Source: Microbacterium sp. AG1240
GTDB lineage: Bacteria; Actinomycetota; Actinomycetes; Actinomycetales; Microbacteriaceae
Assembly (NCBI RefSeq): GCF_003635115.1
Contig: NZ_RBXJ01000002.1
Span: 657,414 to 721,413, forward strand
DNA length: 64,000 bases
Direction: 5' to 3'
Positions 7,928-16,746 of this stretch are shown here, piece after piece. A program made the position numbers and the translations under genes. Numbering within the stretch: position 1 is the first letter of the stretch; every line of letters begins with the position of its first letter. The notes under the pieces are model-generated. The model made no database searches, was not told where the DNA came from, and was given only the letters and a program-made list of their open reading frames with translations.

Positions 7928-8758
7928 ATGACGACGCGCGTGACCATCGTGGGCGGTACGGGGAAGCTCGGCGGCGTGATTCGCGAGGTCGCGGAGGCGG
8001 AGCCCGGGTTCGAGGTCGTGGGCGTGCTGACGTCGCGTTCGGACCTAGCCGACATCGACGGGTGCGACCTCGTGATCGACGCCTCGACGCCCGCCGTCTC
8101 CCTCGACGTGGTGCGCGCCGCCGTCGAGCGTGGCATCAACGTTCTCGTCGGAACCTCTGGCTGGTCGAACGAGCGCATCGCGCTGGTGCGTCCCCTGGTC
8201 GAGAAGGCGGGGACGGGCGTCGTGTTCATCCCGAACTTCTCGCTCGGCTCGATCATCGGTTCGGCCCTCGCCGCCGCCGCGGCCCCGTTCTTCGCATCCA
8301 TCGAGATCGTCGAAGCGCACCGCGACACCAAGATCGACTCGCCCAGCGGCACGGCCGTGCGCACCGCGGAGATGATCGCGGCCGCGCGCTCCTCGGCGGG
8401 TCCGGTCGAGTCGCCCCACGCCGACCAGCGCGCTCGGGGCCAGCAAGTCGCGAGCGTGCCCATCCACTCGCTGCGCCGCCCGGGCGTGGTGGCGCGCCAA
8501 GAGACCATTCTGTCGGGACCGGGGGAATCGGTCACAATCGTCCACGACACGATCGAACCGGCGCTCGCCTACGCGCCGGGCATCCGCATCGCCCTCGGCG
8601 CCGCGCGCGAAGCCCGCGGGGTGATCGTCGGTCTCGACTCCTTCATCGACCTCGGTCTGCGCACGCCCCGCGAGCGCGAGTCGAAGCCGATCGACGACTC
8701 GGGCGTGCCCGGCCAGGTCGCCAGTGCGACGGCCTTCGACCGCCCCACCGACGCATGA
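7928..8758 (+). CDS. dapB: 4-hydroxy-tetrahydrodipicolinate reductase
   Basis: 276 residues. Reduces 4-hydroxy-tetrahydrodipicolinate with NAD(P)H in the lysine / meso-diaminopimelate pathway. The N-terminal Rossmann motif is 'VTIVGGTGKLGGVI'. The substrate-binding segment is 'EAHRDTKIDSPSGTA', close to the family E-x-H-H-x-x-K-x-D-x-P-S-G-T-A except that the second His is Arg. The C-terminal ~25 residues extend beyond the usual ~250-residue length. The start is leaderless, 6 bases after TAGGCT. Its stop overlaps the start of the following TPR membrane protein (ATGA at 8755-8758). dapA and dapF lie elsewhere in the window. Confidence 0.93.
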   Translation: MTTRVTIVGGTGKLGGVIREVAEAEPGFEVVGVLTSRSDLADIDGCDLVIDASTPAVSLDVVRAAVERGINVLVGTSGWSNERIALVRPLVEKAGTGVVFIPNFSLGSIIGSALAAAAAPFFASIEIVEAHRDTKIDSPSGTAVRTAEMIAAARSSAGPVESPHADQRARGQQVASVPIHSLRRPGVVARQETILSGPGESVTIVHDTIEPALAYAPGIRIALGAAREARGVIVGLDSFIDLGLRTPRERESKPIDDSGVPGQVASATAFDRPTDA

Positions 8759-9204
8759 CCGCTCGTATCGGCGTCGCCGTGATGGCGGTGCTCCTGCTGC
8801 TGTACATCGGCCTCGTCGGCCAGCGCGCCTGGGTGCTTCTCTCCAGCGGTGAAGGCGTCGGGATCGGCCTCGGCGTGGCCCTCGTCGTGTTACCCGTGGT
8901 CGCCATCTGGGGCCTCGGACGTGAACTCTGGTTCGGCGTGCGGGCCGAACAGCTCGGCAAGCGGCTCGCCGCCGACAACGCGCTGCCTGCCGAGGAGCTC
9001 GAGGTGCGCCCCAGCGGCCGCGTCGTACGCGACGACGCCGACGCCGTCTTCCCCGCCTACCGGGAAGAGGTCGAGAAGAACCCCGACGACTGGCGCTCGT
9101 GGTACCGGCTCGGGCTGGCTTACGACGGCTCGGGCGACCGCCGCCGTGCCCGCGGAGCGATCCGCACCGCCATCAAGCTCGAGTCGGCCACCCGCCGCGC
9201 CTGA
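8755..9204 (+). CDS. Membrane protein with cytosolic tetratricopeptide-like segment
   Basis: 149 residues. Two membrane helices at about 4-20 ('VAVMAVLLLLYIGLVG') and 34-55 ('GIGLGVALVVLPVVAIWGL') are followed by a soluble part. This ends in one TPR-like hairpin, 'EKNPDDWRSWYRLGLAYDGSGDRRRARGAIRTAI' split over ~105-140. The start ATG overlaps the dapB stop as ATGA, implying translational coupling. The frame is open further upstream inside dapB, but that part is a shadow. The family occurs next to dapB in Microbacteriaceae; its role is unknown. Confidence 0.8.
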   Translation: MTARIGVAVMAVLLLLYIGLVGQRAWVLLSSGEGVGIGLGVALVVLPVVAIWGLGRELWFGVRAEQLGKRLAADNALPAEELEVRPSGRVVRDDADAVFPAYREEVEKNPDDWRSWYRLGLAYDGSGDRRRARGAIRTAIKLESATRRA

Positions 9205-9211
9205 AGCCGAT

Positions 9212-10117
9212 TCAGGCCTCGGGCACAGCGTGCGCGACGGCGTCTTCGACGGTCGGCTGCGAGAAGGCGAAACCTGACGTCTCGAGCACCTCGGGCACGA
9301 CGTGCGCGTCGTTCGTGAGGAGCCCCTCGGTCGCGTCCGACCCGAGCGCCAGCTTCACCGCGAAGACGGGTGCGCGCAGAACGTACGGGCGGTTCATGCG
9401 GCGGGCGAGCGCGAAACCGAGGTCGTTCGCCGTGGCGCGCGTGGGGCCGGTGAGGTTCACCGGTCCGTCGATGTCGCGGTCGATGACGTGCCGGATGGCG
9501 GCGACCTCGTCATCGAGCGAGATCCACGGCCACACCTGCGTGCCCCGCCCGATCGGGCCCGACACGCCGAACTTCGTCAACATCATCAGCGGTTTCAGAA
9601 CGCCCCGCTCGTGCACCACGGGCGCGGTGCGCAACAGCGCCACGCGAGCCTTCCCGCCGGCCCCGCGAGCGGCGTTCTCCCACTCGCCGGTCAGATCGGA
9701 AAGGAACCCTTCGCCCCGGGGTGAGGTCTCCGTGAGGCGGGCCCCCGGCGCCGAGCCGTAGAAGCCCGTCGCCGAGGCGTTGATGAAAGCCGGGGCGTCG
9801 TCGCCCAACGCGCGGACCGCTGCGGCGAGCGTGCGCGTGGGCGTGATCCTCGACCACAGCAGCGTGCTCTTGTACGACCGCGTCCACGGGAACTTCCCGA
9901 TGCTCGCGCCGTTGAGGCCCACGACCGCGTCGGCCCCTTCCAGGACCGACGGCGGCAGAGGAGTCGCATCCTCGAGCCACTGCACCTCGTCGTCGTGTGC
10001 CGGCGGGCGGCGCACGAGCGTCGTCACGGTCACGCCGTCGGCGCGCAACGAGGCGACGAGGGCCTCGCCGATCAGTCCGGAAGCGCCGGCGATGACGACG
10101 CGACGACCCTCAGGCAA
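9212..10117 (-). CDS. TIGR01777-type NAD-dependent epimerase/dehydratase family protein
   Basis: 301 residues. An extended short-chain dehydrogenase of the YfcH/TIGR01777 type. The N-terminal Rossmann motif is 'VVIAGASGLIGEALVASL'; 'GADAVVGLNGASIGKFPWT', 'INASATGFYGS' and the C-terminal 'DAHVVPEVLETSGFAFSQPTVEDAV' (DUF1731-like region) are typical. The substrate is unknown in this family. The ATG at 10117 overlaps the end of the upstream OsmC gene by 8 bases, so the two are probably cotranscribed leftward. Confidence 0.88.
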   Translation of the reverse strand: MPEGRRVVIAGASGLIGEALVASLRADGVTVTTLVRRPPAHDDEVQWLEDATPLPPSVLEGADAVVGLNGASIGKFPWTRSYKSTLLWSRITPTRTLAAAVRALGDDAPAFINASATGFYGSAPGARLTETSPRGEGFLSDLTGEWENAARGAGGKARVALLRTAPVVHERGVLKPLMMLTKFGVSGPIGRGTQVWPWISLDDEVAAIRHVIDRDIDGPVNLTGPTRATANDLGFALARRMNRPYVLRAPVFAVKLALGSDATEGLLTNDAHVVPEVLETSGFAFSQPTVEDAVAHAVPEA

Positions 10118-10535
10118 GCGTTGCCTCGAGCGTGATCTCGATGCCCGCGAGCGCCTGCGAGACGGGGCAGTTCGCCTTCGCGTCCTGAGCGATCGCGTCG
10201 AACGCCGCAGCGTCGATGCCGGGGACGACGGCGTTGACGTTCAGGTGGCTGCCGGTGATGCCGGTGCCCGGTTTAAAGGTCACGGATGCTGTCGCGTCGA
10301 TCGACTCCGGCGGGGTGCCGTTCTCGGCGAGCGCGTTGGAGAGCGCCATGCTGAAGCAGGACGAGTGCGCCGCGGCGAGGAGTTCCTCGGGGGTGGTGAC
10401 CGCACTGGAGCCCTCGCTGCGAGCCTTCCAGTTGACGTCGAACGTTCCGGCACCCGACGACGCGAGTGCGACGGATCCCGAGCCTTCGAACAGGGTGCCC
10501 TTCCAGGCGGTGGTGGCTTCGCTGGTGACCGACAT
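10110..10535 (-). CDS. OsmC family peroxiredoxin
   Basis: 141 residues. The OsmC/Ohr fold protects against organic hydroperoxides. 'PEELLAAAHSSCFSMALSN' carries the first redox cysteine and 'AKANCPVSQAL' the second, with 'SVTFKPGTGITGSHLNV' between. The ATG at 10535 is preferred because GGAGGT lies 4 bases upstream and the family N-terminus 'WKGTLFEGSG' follows soon after; the frame extends upstream to a GTG without support. A TAGGCT about 50 bases upstream may be the -10. It overlaps the epimerase gene that follows. Confidence 0.92.
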   Translation of the reverse strand: MSVTSEATTAWKGTLFEGSGSVALASSGAGTFDVNWKARSEGSSAVTTPEELLAAAHSSCFSMALSNALAENGTPPESIDATASVTFKPGTGITGSHLNVNAVVPGIDAAAFDAIAQDAKANCPVSQALAGIEITLEATLA

Positions 10536-10652
10536 CGTGACCTCCGATAGTTCGCGCCGCGCGGCACGACGCTTCGAGCGCCAGCCTAGCCACCGGGTGG
10601 CTGTCACGGGCGTGCCTCGACAGCGGGCGAGCGCCCGTGGTACTCGCGGTGA

Positions 10653-11240
10653 TCAGACGGCCGCGCGGGCCCGACCGACAAGACCCGCGCGCTGGAACGC
10701 CAGGTAGAGCTGGCATCCGAGGCAGAGGCCGAAAACGGCGTTCAGGAAGGCTGCGATGAAGGCCATGGCGGCCGCGATCGGCAGCGCCCACGGCACGCCG
10801 GCGACCTGCAGGATGAGACCCACGCTCACGACGAACAGCCCGACGCCCTGCGCGAAGCGCGGCGGACGGGGGTCTTCGAGGTCGCGAGGCGGGGCGAGGC
10901 GCGGCTGCACGACGGTGCGGAACAGCACCGCCCATGGGGCGGTGCGCGGCGCGACGACGCCCCAGACGAACAGGAGCGCGACGACCAACAGCAGCAGGAA
11001 CGCGGGGTCGAGCACGCGCTGGGCGACCGAGGCGGTGGGCAGCGCCCACGGCTCCGAGCCGGCGGCGAACGCGAAATCGCCGGCGGGCGCCGAGGCGAAC
11101 GCTCCGAAGTTTCCGATGCCCCGAGCCGTCGACAGCCCGACCAGCGACAGCACGACGGCGATCGCGAGAAGCACGGTGGTCACGGATGCGGCGAAGCGCG
11201 GTCCGCGCGGGTCGATACCGCGGGCGGGGGAGTCAGACAT
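10653..11240 (-). CDS. DUF4395 integral membrane protein
   Basis: 195 residues with four predicted membrane helices near 20-37, 75-95, 128-147 and 152-180. The DUF4395 signature is present: 'DPRGPRFAAS' at the N-terminus and 'LNAVFGLCLGCQLYL' at the C-terminus, with the conserved C-x-x-C. Members commonly sit beside thioredoxin-like genes, as here, where it overlaps the upstream thioredoxin gene by 8 bases. A role in envelope thiol redox exchange is inferred from the cysteine pair and the partner. Confidence 0.85.
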   Translation of the reverse strand: MSDSPARGIDPRGPRFAASVTTVLLAIAVVLSLVGLSTARGIGNFGAFASAPAGDFAFAAGSEPWALPTASVAQRVLDPAFLLLLVVALLFVWGVVAPRTAPWAVLFRTVVQPRLAPPRDLEDPRPPRFAQGVGLFVVSVGLILQVAGVPWALPIAAAMAFIAAFLNAVFGLCLGCQLYLAFQRAGLVGRARAAV

Positions 11241-11670
11241 CGGCGGTCTCCTCGGCGAGACGGGCGAGCTCGAGCTGCACGACGTGGGGGTTGGGCACCC
11301 CGCCGATGCGGGATTGCACCGCGCCGCGTCGGTCGAGGATGAGCGTGGTGGGGGTCTGCATCACCTGGAAGTGCCGGGCGATGTCGGGACGGTGGGTGAG
11401 GTCGACGTCGAGATGACGCACCCCGTCGTGCTCGGATGCCAGAGCCGAGAGAGTGCGGTGCACCCCGGGGCAGCGCGAGCACATCTCGGTGCTGAACTGC
11501 AGCAGGGTCGCCCGCTCGCCGAGGCCGTCGGCCCCGAGCCGCTGCGGCTCCACGATCTCGGATCGCACGTGGGATCGAGCGCGTCCCTGCCGCACCTGCA
11601 TCACTGCGCCGACCAGCACCGCCACCGCGAGGAGGGCGGCGAGGCCGATCAGGGCTTCCACGAGAGTCAT
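11233..11670 (-). CDS. Membrane-anchored thioredoxin-like protein
   Basis: 145 residues. One N-terminal membrane anchor (about 5-24, 'ALIGLAALLAVAVLVGAVM') is followed by a thioredoxin fold facing outward. The redox site is 'FSTEMCSRCPGVHRTL' (C-x-x-C), and the cis-proline loop is 'FQVMQTPTTLIL'. Together with the overlapping DUF4395 gene it probably forms a thiol-disulphide relay at the membrane. A minus-strand TAGCGT (11679-11684) lies 8 bases before the ATG, so the pair may begin with a leaderless transcript. Confidence 0.87.
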   Translation of the reverse strand: MTLVEALIGLAALLAVAVLVGAVMQVRQGRARSHVRSEIVEPQRLGADGLGERATLLQFSTEMCSRCPGVHRTLSALASEHDGVRHLDVDLTHRPDIARHFQVMQTPTTLILDRRGAVQSRIGGVPNPHVVQLELARLAEETADV

Positions 11671-11760
11671 AGCAGTCCACGCTAATGGCTGCGCGGGCCT
11701 CGGGGGCCGGTGATGCCCCGTATGACGCGAGTGGCGTCACAGAGGATGCGATGCGCCGGA

Positions 11761-11766
11761 TAAGGT
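11761..11766 (+). promoter_or_regulatory. -10 hexamer of leaderless promoter for thyX
   Basis: TAAGGT, 7 bases before the GTG at 11774. The spacing favours this GTG over the in-frame GTG at 11765, which overlaps the hexamer. Confidence 0.6.
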
Positions 11767-11773
11767 GGCTCCC

Positions 11774-12523
11774 GTGAGCGACGTCGAAGCCAGCCCCGCG
11801 ACCGAGATCCAGTTCCGCAGCGATGTGACCGTGGAGTTGGTGCGCGCGAGCGCCAGTGATTCCGACGTCCTGTTCGCCGCCCGAGTGTCCACGCAGGGGG
11901 AGCAGACCCTCGGGGAGGCTCAGGCCGGCACGGAGGCCTCCGCGAAAGACCGCGGCCTCATCAACTACCTGATGCGCGACCGCCACGGCTCGCCCTTCGA
12001 GCACAACTCGATGACGTTCTACATCCAGGCGCCGATCTTCGTGTTCCGCGAGTTCATGCGGCACCGCATGGCGTCGTACAACGAGGAATCGGGCCGCTAC
12101 CGCGAGCTGCGTCCGGTGTTCTACGTCCCCGCGCCCGAGCGCAACCTTCTGCAGGTCGGCAAGCCCGGCGCCTACGAGTTCCTGCCCGGCACGCCCGAGC
12201 AGCACGCGTTGGTCGACACCGCCACCCGCGACGCATCGGAGTTCGCCTTCCTCGCCTACCAGCGGATGCTGGATGCCGGCGTCGCCCGCGAGGTCGCGCG
12301 CATCGTGCTGCCGCTCAACATCTACTCGTCGATGTACGTGACGATGAACGCGCGGTCGCTCATGAACTTCCTCTCCCTCCGCACGAAGGTCGAGGGGACG
12401 CACTTCCCGTCGTTCCCGCAGCGCGAGATCGAGATGTGCGCCGAGAAGATGGAATCCATCTGGACCGAGCTGATGCCGCTCACTCACGCGGCCTTCAACG
12501 CCAACGGCCGCGTCTCGCCGTAG
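11774..12523 (+). CDS. thyX: FAD-dependent thymidylate synthase
   Basis: 249 residues. Makes dTMP from dUMP with methylene-tetrahydrofolate, FAD and NADPH. The ThyX signature R-H-R-x-x-S is present as 'FMRHRMASYNEESGRY', along with 'DRHGSPFEHNSMTFYIQAP' and 'LPLNIYSSMYVTMNARSLMNFL'. GTG 11774 is chosen over GTG 11765 because of the leaderless -10 spacing. A dehydrogenase gene starts 7 bases after the stop and dapA follows; thyX beside dapA is a common actinobacterial arrangement. Confidence 0.96.
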   Translation: MSDVEASPATEIQFRSDVTVELVRASASDSDVLFAARVSTQGEQTLGEAQAGTEASAKDRGLINYLMRDRHGSPFEHNSMTFYIQAPIFVFREFMRHRMASYNEESGRYRELRPVFYVPAPERNLLQVGKPGAYEFLPGTPEQHALVDTATRDASEFAFLAYQRMLDAGVAREVARIVLPLNIYSSMYVTMNARSLMNFLSLRTKVEGTHFPSFPQREIEMCAEKMESIWTELMPLTHAAFNANGRVSP

Positions 12524-12530
12524 CGCCGCC

Positions 12531-13295
12531 ATGGCGCGCACGGCACTGATCACCGGGGCGAGCTCGGGGCTGGGCGCCGAGTTCGCCCGCCAGCTCGCGG
12601 CGCGCGGGGTCGGGCTGGTGCTGGTCGCCCGCGACCGGTCGGCGCTCGAGGCCGTGGCCGCCGAGGTGCGCGGTGCGCGCGGCGCCGCCGTCGACGTGCT
12701 GGTCGCCGACCTCCTGGACCGCGAGCAGCGCGACGCGGTCGTGGCGAGGTTGGCCGACCCGCAGCATCCGATCGACATGCTGGTCAACAACGCCGGATAC
12801 GGACTCGACCTCGCTTTCGAGACCAACGACATCGACGACGAAGCGCGACACCTCGCGCTTCATGTCGAGGTGCCGATGCGGCTGATGCACGCGGTGCTGC
12901 CGGGCATGCTCGAGCGGGGGAGCGGGCGCATCGTCAACGTCGCCTCCGTGGCCGGCTTCGTGCCGCGCGGAACCTACGGTGCGGTCAAGGGCTGGCTCAT
13001 CCAGTTCAGCCGCTGGGCGAACGCCCGCTATCGACGGCGAGGAGTCACCGCGACCGCGGTGTGTCCGGGATTCGTGCACACGAACTTCCACGAGCGGCTC
13101 GGACTGCCCCCGGGAGAAGAGGGCGTTCCGAACGGGATGTGGCTGGAGGCGCCGGCGGTGGTGTCCGAAGCGCTCCGCGATGTCGCGCGCGGGCGGTCGG
13201 TCTCCATACCGTCGGCACGGTACAGGGCGCTCGTCGCGCTGTCGCGCGTGCTGCCGGATGCGCTGGTGATGCGGGCCGCCGAACGCGGACGCTGA
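12531..13295 (+). CDS. Short-chain dehydrogenase/reductase
   Basis: 254 residues of a classical SDR. The cofactor motif is 'LITGASSGLGAEFARQLAARG' (residues ~5-25). 'DMLVNNAGYG' follows, and the active site is 'IVNVASVAGFVPRGTYGAVKGW' with Ser, Tyr and Lys in place. The PG motif 'VCPGFVHTNF' is present. Substrate unknown. It starts 7 bases after thyX and probably shares its transcript. Confidence 0.9.
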   Translation: MARTALITGASSGLGAEFARQLAARGVGLVLVARDRSALEAVAAEVRGARGAAVDVLVADLLDREQRDAVVARLADPQHPIDMLVNNAGYGLDLAFETNDIDDEARHLALHVEVPMRLMHAVLPGMLERGSGRIVNVASVAGFVPRGTYGAVKGWLIQFSRWANARYRRRGVTATAVCPGFVHTNFHERLGLPPGEEGVPNGMWLEAPAVVSEALRDVARGRSVSIPSARYRALVALSRVLPDALVMRAAERGR

Positions 13296-13418
13296 CCCGG
13301 CGCGATCGCCGGAGGACATCTCACGAACGGCGGACGAACCTGGGCCCGCCGATCCTCCGCCGGTGAGATCTCCTCCGCTCGTGCGAGGTCGGCCTCCGGG
13401 CAGCGGCCCGGGGACCGA

Positions 13419-13424
13419 TAGCCT
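13419..13424 (+). promoter_or_regulatory. -10 hexamer of leaderless promoter for dapA
   Basis: TAGCCT, 6 bases before the ATG at 13431. Confidence 0.6.
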
Positions 13425-13430
13425 GGACCC

Positions 13431-14408
13431 ATGACGCACACGGGCAATCCTTTCGGACAGGTTCTCGTCGCGCTCGTCACTCCGATGACGGCCGACGGCG
13501 AAGTCGATTGGCCCGCGGTCGAGAAGCACATGGACGCCGTCATCACGGCCGGCGCCGACGGCATCGTCGTCACGGGCACGACGGGCGAGACGTCGACCCT
13601 GACCGACCCCGAGAAGATCCGCCTCGTCGAGGTCGGCAAGGATGTCGCCGCCGGGCGGGCGAAGATCGTCACCGGCGGCGGCTCGAACGAGACCGCCCAC
13701 GCCATCGAGCTCTACCGCGCGAGCGAGAAGGCCGGCGCCGACGGCATCATGATCGTCACGCCGTACTACAACAAGCCCACTCAGGCGGGCATCCTCACCC
13801 ACTTCCGCCTCGTCGCCGATGCGACCGACCTCCCGGTGATTCTCTACGACATCCCCGGGCGCACGGGTGTGCCGATCCGGTACGAGACGATCCTGCGCCT
13901 CGCGAAGCATCCGAACATCCTCGCCATCAAAGACGCCAAGGGCGACTTCAGCGAGGTCAGCCGCGTGCTGAACCAGACCGACCTCATGTACTTCTCCGGC
14001 GACGACGCCAACGTGCTCCCGCACCTCGCGATCGGCGCCACCGGCCTCATCGGGGTCACCGCGAACATCGCGGCCGCCCCGTACCGCACGATCGTCGACG
14101 CGGTCAACCGCGGCGATCTCGCCACGGCGACGGCCGAGCACCAGCGCCTCGAGCCGCTCGTGCGCGCCGTGATGACCCACGTGCCCGGCACCGTGTCGGC
14201 GAAGTACATCCTGCACGGCCTCGGCCGCATCGGCAGCCCGCGCGTGCGCCTGCCGCTCGTCGGACCCGAGGAGTGGGAGGCCGCCGCGATCGAGGACGAG
14301 CTCGACCTCGTGCGCGACGTGCCCGGCGCCGATTTCTCCAACTTCCGCCCCGACCGCAACGCCGCCGCCGGTGGCGCACTGCCGAAGGTGCACGGCACGA
14401 CCAGATAA
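13431..14408 (+). CDS. dapA: 4-hydroxy-tetrahydrodipicolinate synthase
   Basis: 325 residues. Condenses pyruvate with aspartate semialdehyde, the first committed step to DAP and lysine. The TIM-barrel motifs are intact: 'GTTGETSTL', the catalytic Tyr in 'ILYDIPGRTG', and the Schiff-base Lys in 'ILAIKDAKGD'. Near the C-terminus '...AGGALPKVHGTTR' exceeds the usual length by a few residues. The start is leaderless. rnj follows after 74 bases with its own Shine-Dalgarno, a neighbour order common in Actinobacteria. Confidence 0.96.
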   Translation: MTHTGNPFGQVLVALVTPMTADGEVDWPAVEKHMDAVITAGADGIVVTGTTGETSTLTDPEKIRLVEVGKDVAAGRAKIVTGGGSNETAHAIELYRASEKAGADGIMIVTPYYNKPTQAGILTHFRLVADATDLPVILYDIPGRTGVPIRYETILRLAKHPNILAIKDAKGDFSEVSRVLNQTDLMYFSGDDANVLPHLAIGATGLIGVTANIAAAPYRTIVDAVNRGDLATATAEHQRLEPLVRAVMTHVPGTVSAKYILHGLGRIGSPRVRLPLVGPEEWEAAAIEDELDLVRDVPGADFSNFRPDRNAAAGGALPKVHGTTR

Positions 14409-14482
14409 CGACGCTCGCGCGGAAGAGCTGCGCGGGCACAGAGAGCGGATGCTGCGCACGCGGCGTCCCGAGGAGGCAATCC

Positions 14483-16159
14483 ATGCCCACCACCGTCTAC
14501 GACCCGCCCGCCCTCGCCCCCGGCACGCTCCGCGTGTACCCGCTGGGCGGACTCGGCGAGGTCGGACGCAACATGACCGTCTTCGAGTACGAGGGAAAGC
14601 TCCTCGTCGTCGACTGCGGCGTGCTGTTCCCCGAGGAGCACCAGCCCGGTGTCGACCTGATCCTTCCTGACTTCTCGCCGATCAAGCACCGCCTCGACGA
14701 CATCGTCGGCATCGTGCTCACCCACGGTCACGAAGACCACATCGGCGCCGTGCCGTACCTCCTCAAGCGCAAGGGCGACCTGCCCCTCATCGGGTCGGGT
14801 CTGACGCTCGCGCTGATCGAGGCGAAGCTCAAGGAGCACCGCATCAAGCCGTACACGCTGACGGTGAAGGAAGGGCAGCGCGAGCAGGTCGGCCCGTTCG
14901 ACCTCGAGTTCATCGCGGTCAATCACTCCATCCCCGATGCCCTCGCCGTGGCGATCCGCACGCCCGCGGGGCTGGTGCTGGCCACCGGCGACTTCAAGAT
15001 GGATCAGCTGCCGCTCGACGGCCGCATCACCGACCTCCGCGCTTTCGCCCGGCTGGGAGAGGAGGGCGTCGACCTCTTCCTGGTCGACTCCACCAACGCC
15101 GAGGTGCCCGGGTTCACCCCGACCGAGCGCAGCATCGGCCCCGTGCTCGACCAGGTCATCGCGAAGGCTCCGCGCCGGGTGATCGTCGCGAGCTTCTCCA
15201 GTCACGTGCACCGCGTGCAGCAGGTGCTGGATGCTGCGGCAGCCAACGGGCGCCGAGTCGCGCTCATGGGCCGCAGCATGGTGCGCAACATGACGATCGC
15301 CGAGCAGCTCGGCTACCTAAAGGTGCCCGACGGGGTGCTCGTCGACTACAAGAAGGCCCGCGACATCCCCGACGACAAGATCGTCTACATGTCCACCGGC
15401 TCGCAGGGCGAGCCGATGGCCGTCCTCAGCCGCATGGCCAACCTGGACCACGAGATCGAGCCCGGTCCCGGCGACACCGTCATCCTCGCTTCCAGCCTCA
15501 TCCCGGGCAACGAGAACGCGGTCTACCGCGTGATCGACGGCCTGACCAAGCTCGGCGCGAACGTCGTGCACAAGGGCAACGCCAAGGTGCACGTCTCGGG
15601 CCACGCCGCGGCGGGCGAGCTGATCTACTGCTACAACATCCTGCAGCCGAAGAACGTGCTCCCCATCCACGGCGAGTACCGCCACCTGACGGCGAACGCA
15701 AAGCTCGCGCAGGAGACCGGCATCCCCGCCGAGCGCACGATCCTGGGCGAGAACGGTGTCGTGGTCGACCTGCGCGACGGTGTCGCCACGGTCGTCGGCC
15801 AGCTCGACATCGGCTTCGTCTACGTCGACGGGTCGACCGTCGGCGAGATCACCGACGCCGACCTGAAGGACCGCCGCATCCTCGCCGAGGAGGGCTTCAT
15901 CTCGGTCATCGTCGTCGTCGACTCGGCCACCGGCCGCGTCGTCACGGGGCCCGAGATCCACGCGCGAGGCTTCGCCGAAGACACCAAGGTGTTCGAGGCC
16001 GTGAAGCCGAAGATCGCCGCCGCTCTCGCGGAGGCCGCAAAGTCGGGCGTTCGCGACCCGCACGCGCTGTCGCAGATCGTCCGCCGCACGATCGGCCGCT
16101 GGGTCAACCAGTCGCTGCGCCGTCGGCCGATGATCGTGCCCCTCGTCATCGAGGCGTAG
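14483..16159 (+). CDS. rnj: Ribonuclease J
   Basis: 558 residues. A 5'-3' exo- and endoribonuclease of the beta-CASP metallo-beta-lactamase family, central to RNA turnover and rRNA maturation. The zinc motif H-x-H-x-D-H is 'LTHGHEDHIGAVPYL'. The beta-CASP region has 'VIVASFSSHVHRVQQVLDAA', 'YMSTGSQGEPMAVL' and 'VHVSGHAAAGEL', and the C-terminal oligomerisation domain ends 'RRRPMIVPLVIEA'. The ATG at 14483 is preceded by GAGGAGG, and the frame extends upstream only as a shadow of dapA. It probably acts with PNPase, encoded 10 kb away. Confidence 0.96.
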   Translation: MPTTVYDPPALAPGTLRVYPLGGLGEVGRNMTVFEYEGKLLVVDCGVLFPEEHQPGVDLILPDFSPIKHRLDDIVGIVLTHGHEDHIGAVPYLLKRKGDLPLIGSGLTLALIEAKLKEHRIKPYTLTVKEGQREQVGPFDLEFIAVNHSIPDALAVAIRTPAGLVLATGDFKMDQLPLDGRITDLRAFARLGEEGVDLFLVDSTNAEVPGFTPTERSIGPVLDQVIAKAPRRVIVASFSSHVHRVQQVLDAAAANGRRVALMGRSMVRNMTIAEQLGYLKVPDGVLVDYKKARDIPDDKIVYMSTGSQGEPMAVLSRMANLDHEIEPGPGDTVILASSLIPGNENAVYRVIDGLTKLGANVVHKGNAKVHVSGHAAAGELIYCYNILQPKNVLPIHGEYRHLTANAKLAQETGIPAERTILGENGVVVDLRDGVATVVGQLDIGFVYVDGSTVGEITDADLKDRRILAEEGFISVIVVVDSATGRVVTGPEIHARGFAEDTKVFEAVKPKIAAALAEAAKSGVRDPHALSQIVRRTIGRWVNQSLRRRPMIVPLVIEA

Positions 16160-16191
16160 AGATCCGCCGAGGCGGGCAGGCCCGGGATCGC

Positions 16192-16197
16192 TAGTAT
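16192..16197 (+). promoter_or_regulatory. -10 hexamer of leaderless promoter for GNAT gene
   Basis: TAGTAT, 7 bases before the ATG at 16205. Confidence 0.55.
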
Positions 16198-16204
16198 TCC
16201 GGGC

Positions 16205-16696
16205 ATGCCCGCCTTCGCCGTTCGCGCCGCCACGCAGTCGGACGGCGCGTTCCTGGCCGACATGGTCGTGGAAGCGGCGAACTGGAGGGAGGGCGCCGCC
16301 CGCCCCCGCCACGAGGTGCTCGCCTCCGCCGACTATCAGCGCTACCTCGCCGGCTGGATGCGGCCGGCCGACGTGGGCGTGGTGGCCCAGGTGCCGACGG
16401 GCGAGGCCGTCGGTGCGGCGCGGTTCCGGCTCTTCCCGCGCAGCGAACCGGGGTTCGGGTACGTCGGCACGGGGGTGCCCGAGCTCGTCATCGGCGTGCG
16501 CCCGATCTGGCGGGCGCACGGCATCGGACGGATGCTGCTGCACCGCCTCGCCGACGAGGCGCGCGCCCGTGGATACGCGCGCCTGAGCCTCAGCGTCGAG
16601 CGGGGCAACTACGCCGTCGTGCTCTACCGATCGGAGGGTTTCGCGGTCACCCGGAGCGGTATCGGTCGCGACACCATGGTCAAGCTCCTGCGCTGA
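16205..16696 (+). CDS. GNAT family N-acetyltransferase
   Basis: 163 residues. The acetyl-CoA loop is '[22 protein letters not shown]' (Q/R-x-x-G-x-G/A type), followed by '[21 protein letters not shown]', the characteristic GNAT end in which an Asn and Tyr flank the substrate. The acceptor is unknown. It stands alone between rnj and ftsK, and its start is leaderless. Confidence 0.88.
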   Translation: MPAFAVRAATQSDGAFLADMVVEAANWREGAARPRHEVLASADYQRYLAGWMRPADVGVVAQVPTGEAVGAARFRLFPRSEPGFGYVGTGVPELVIGVRPIWRAHGIGRMLLHRLADEARARGYARLSLSVERGNYAVVLYRSEGFAVTRSGIGRDTMVKLLR

Positions 16697-16734
16697 TCGC
16701 CGCGTCGTTCCGGGCAAACGTCGTAGGTCGCGCC

Positions 16735-16740
16735 TACCGT
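16735..16740 (+). promoter_or_regulatory. -10 hexamer of leaderless promoter for ftsK
   Basis: TACCGT, 6 bases before the ATG at 16747. Confidence 0.55.
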
Positions 16741-16746
16741 GGAGGC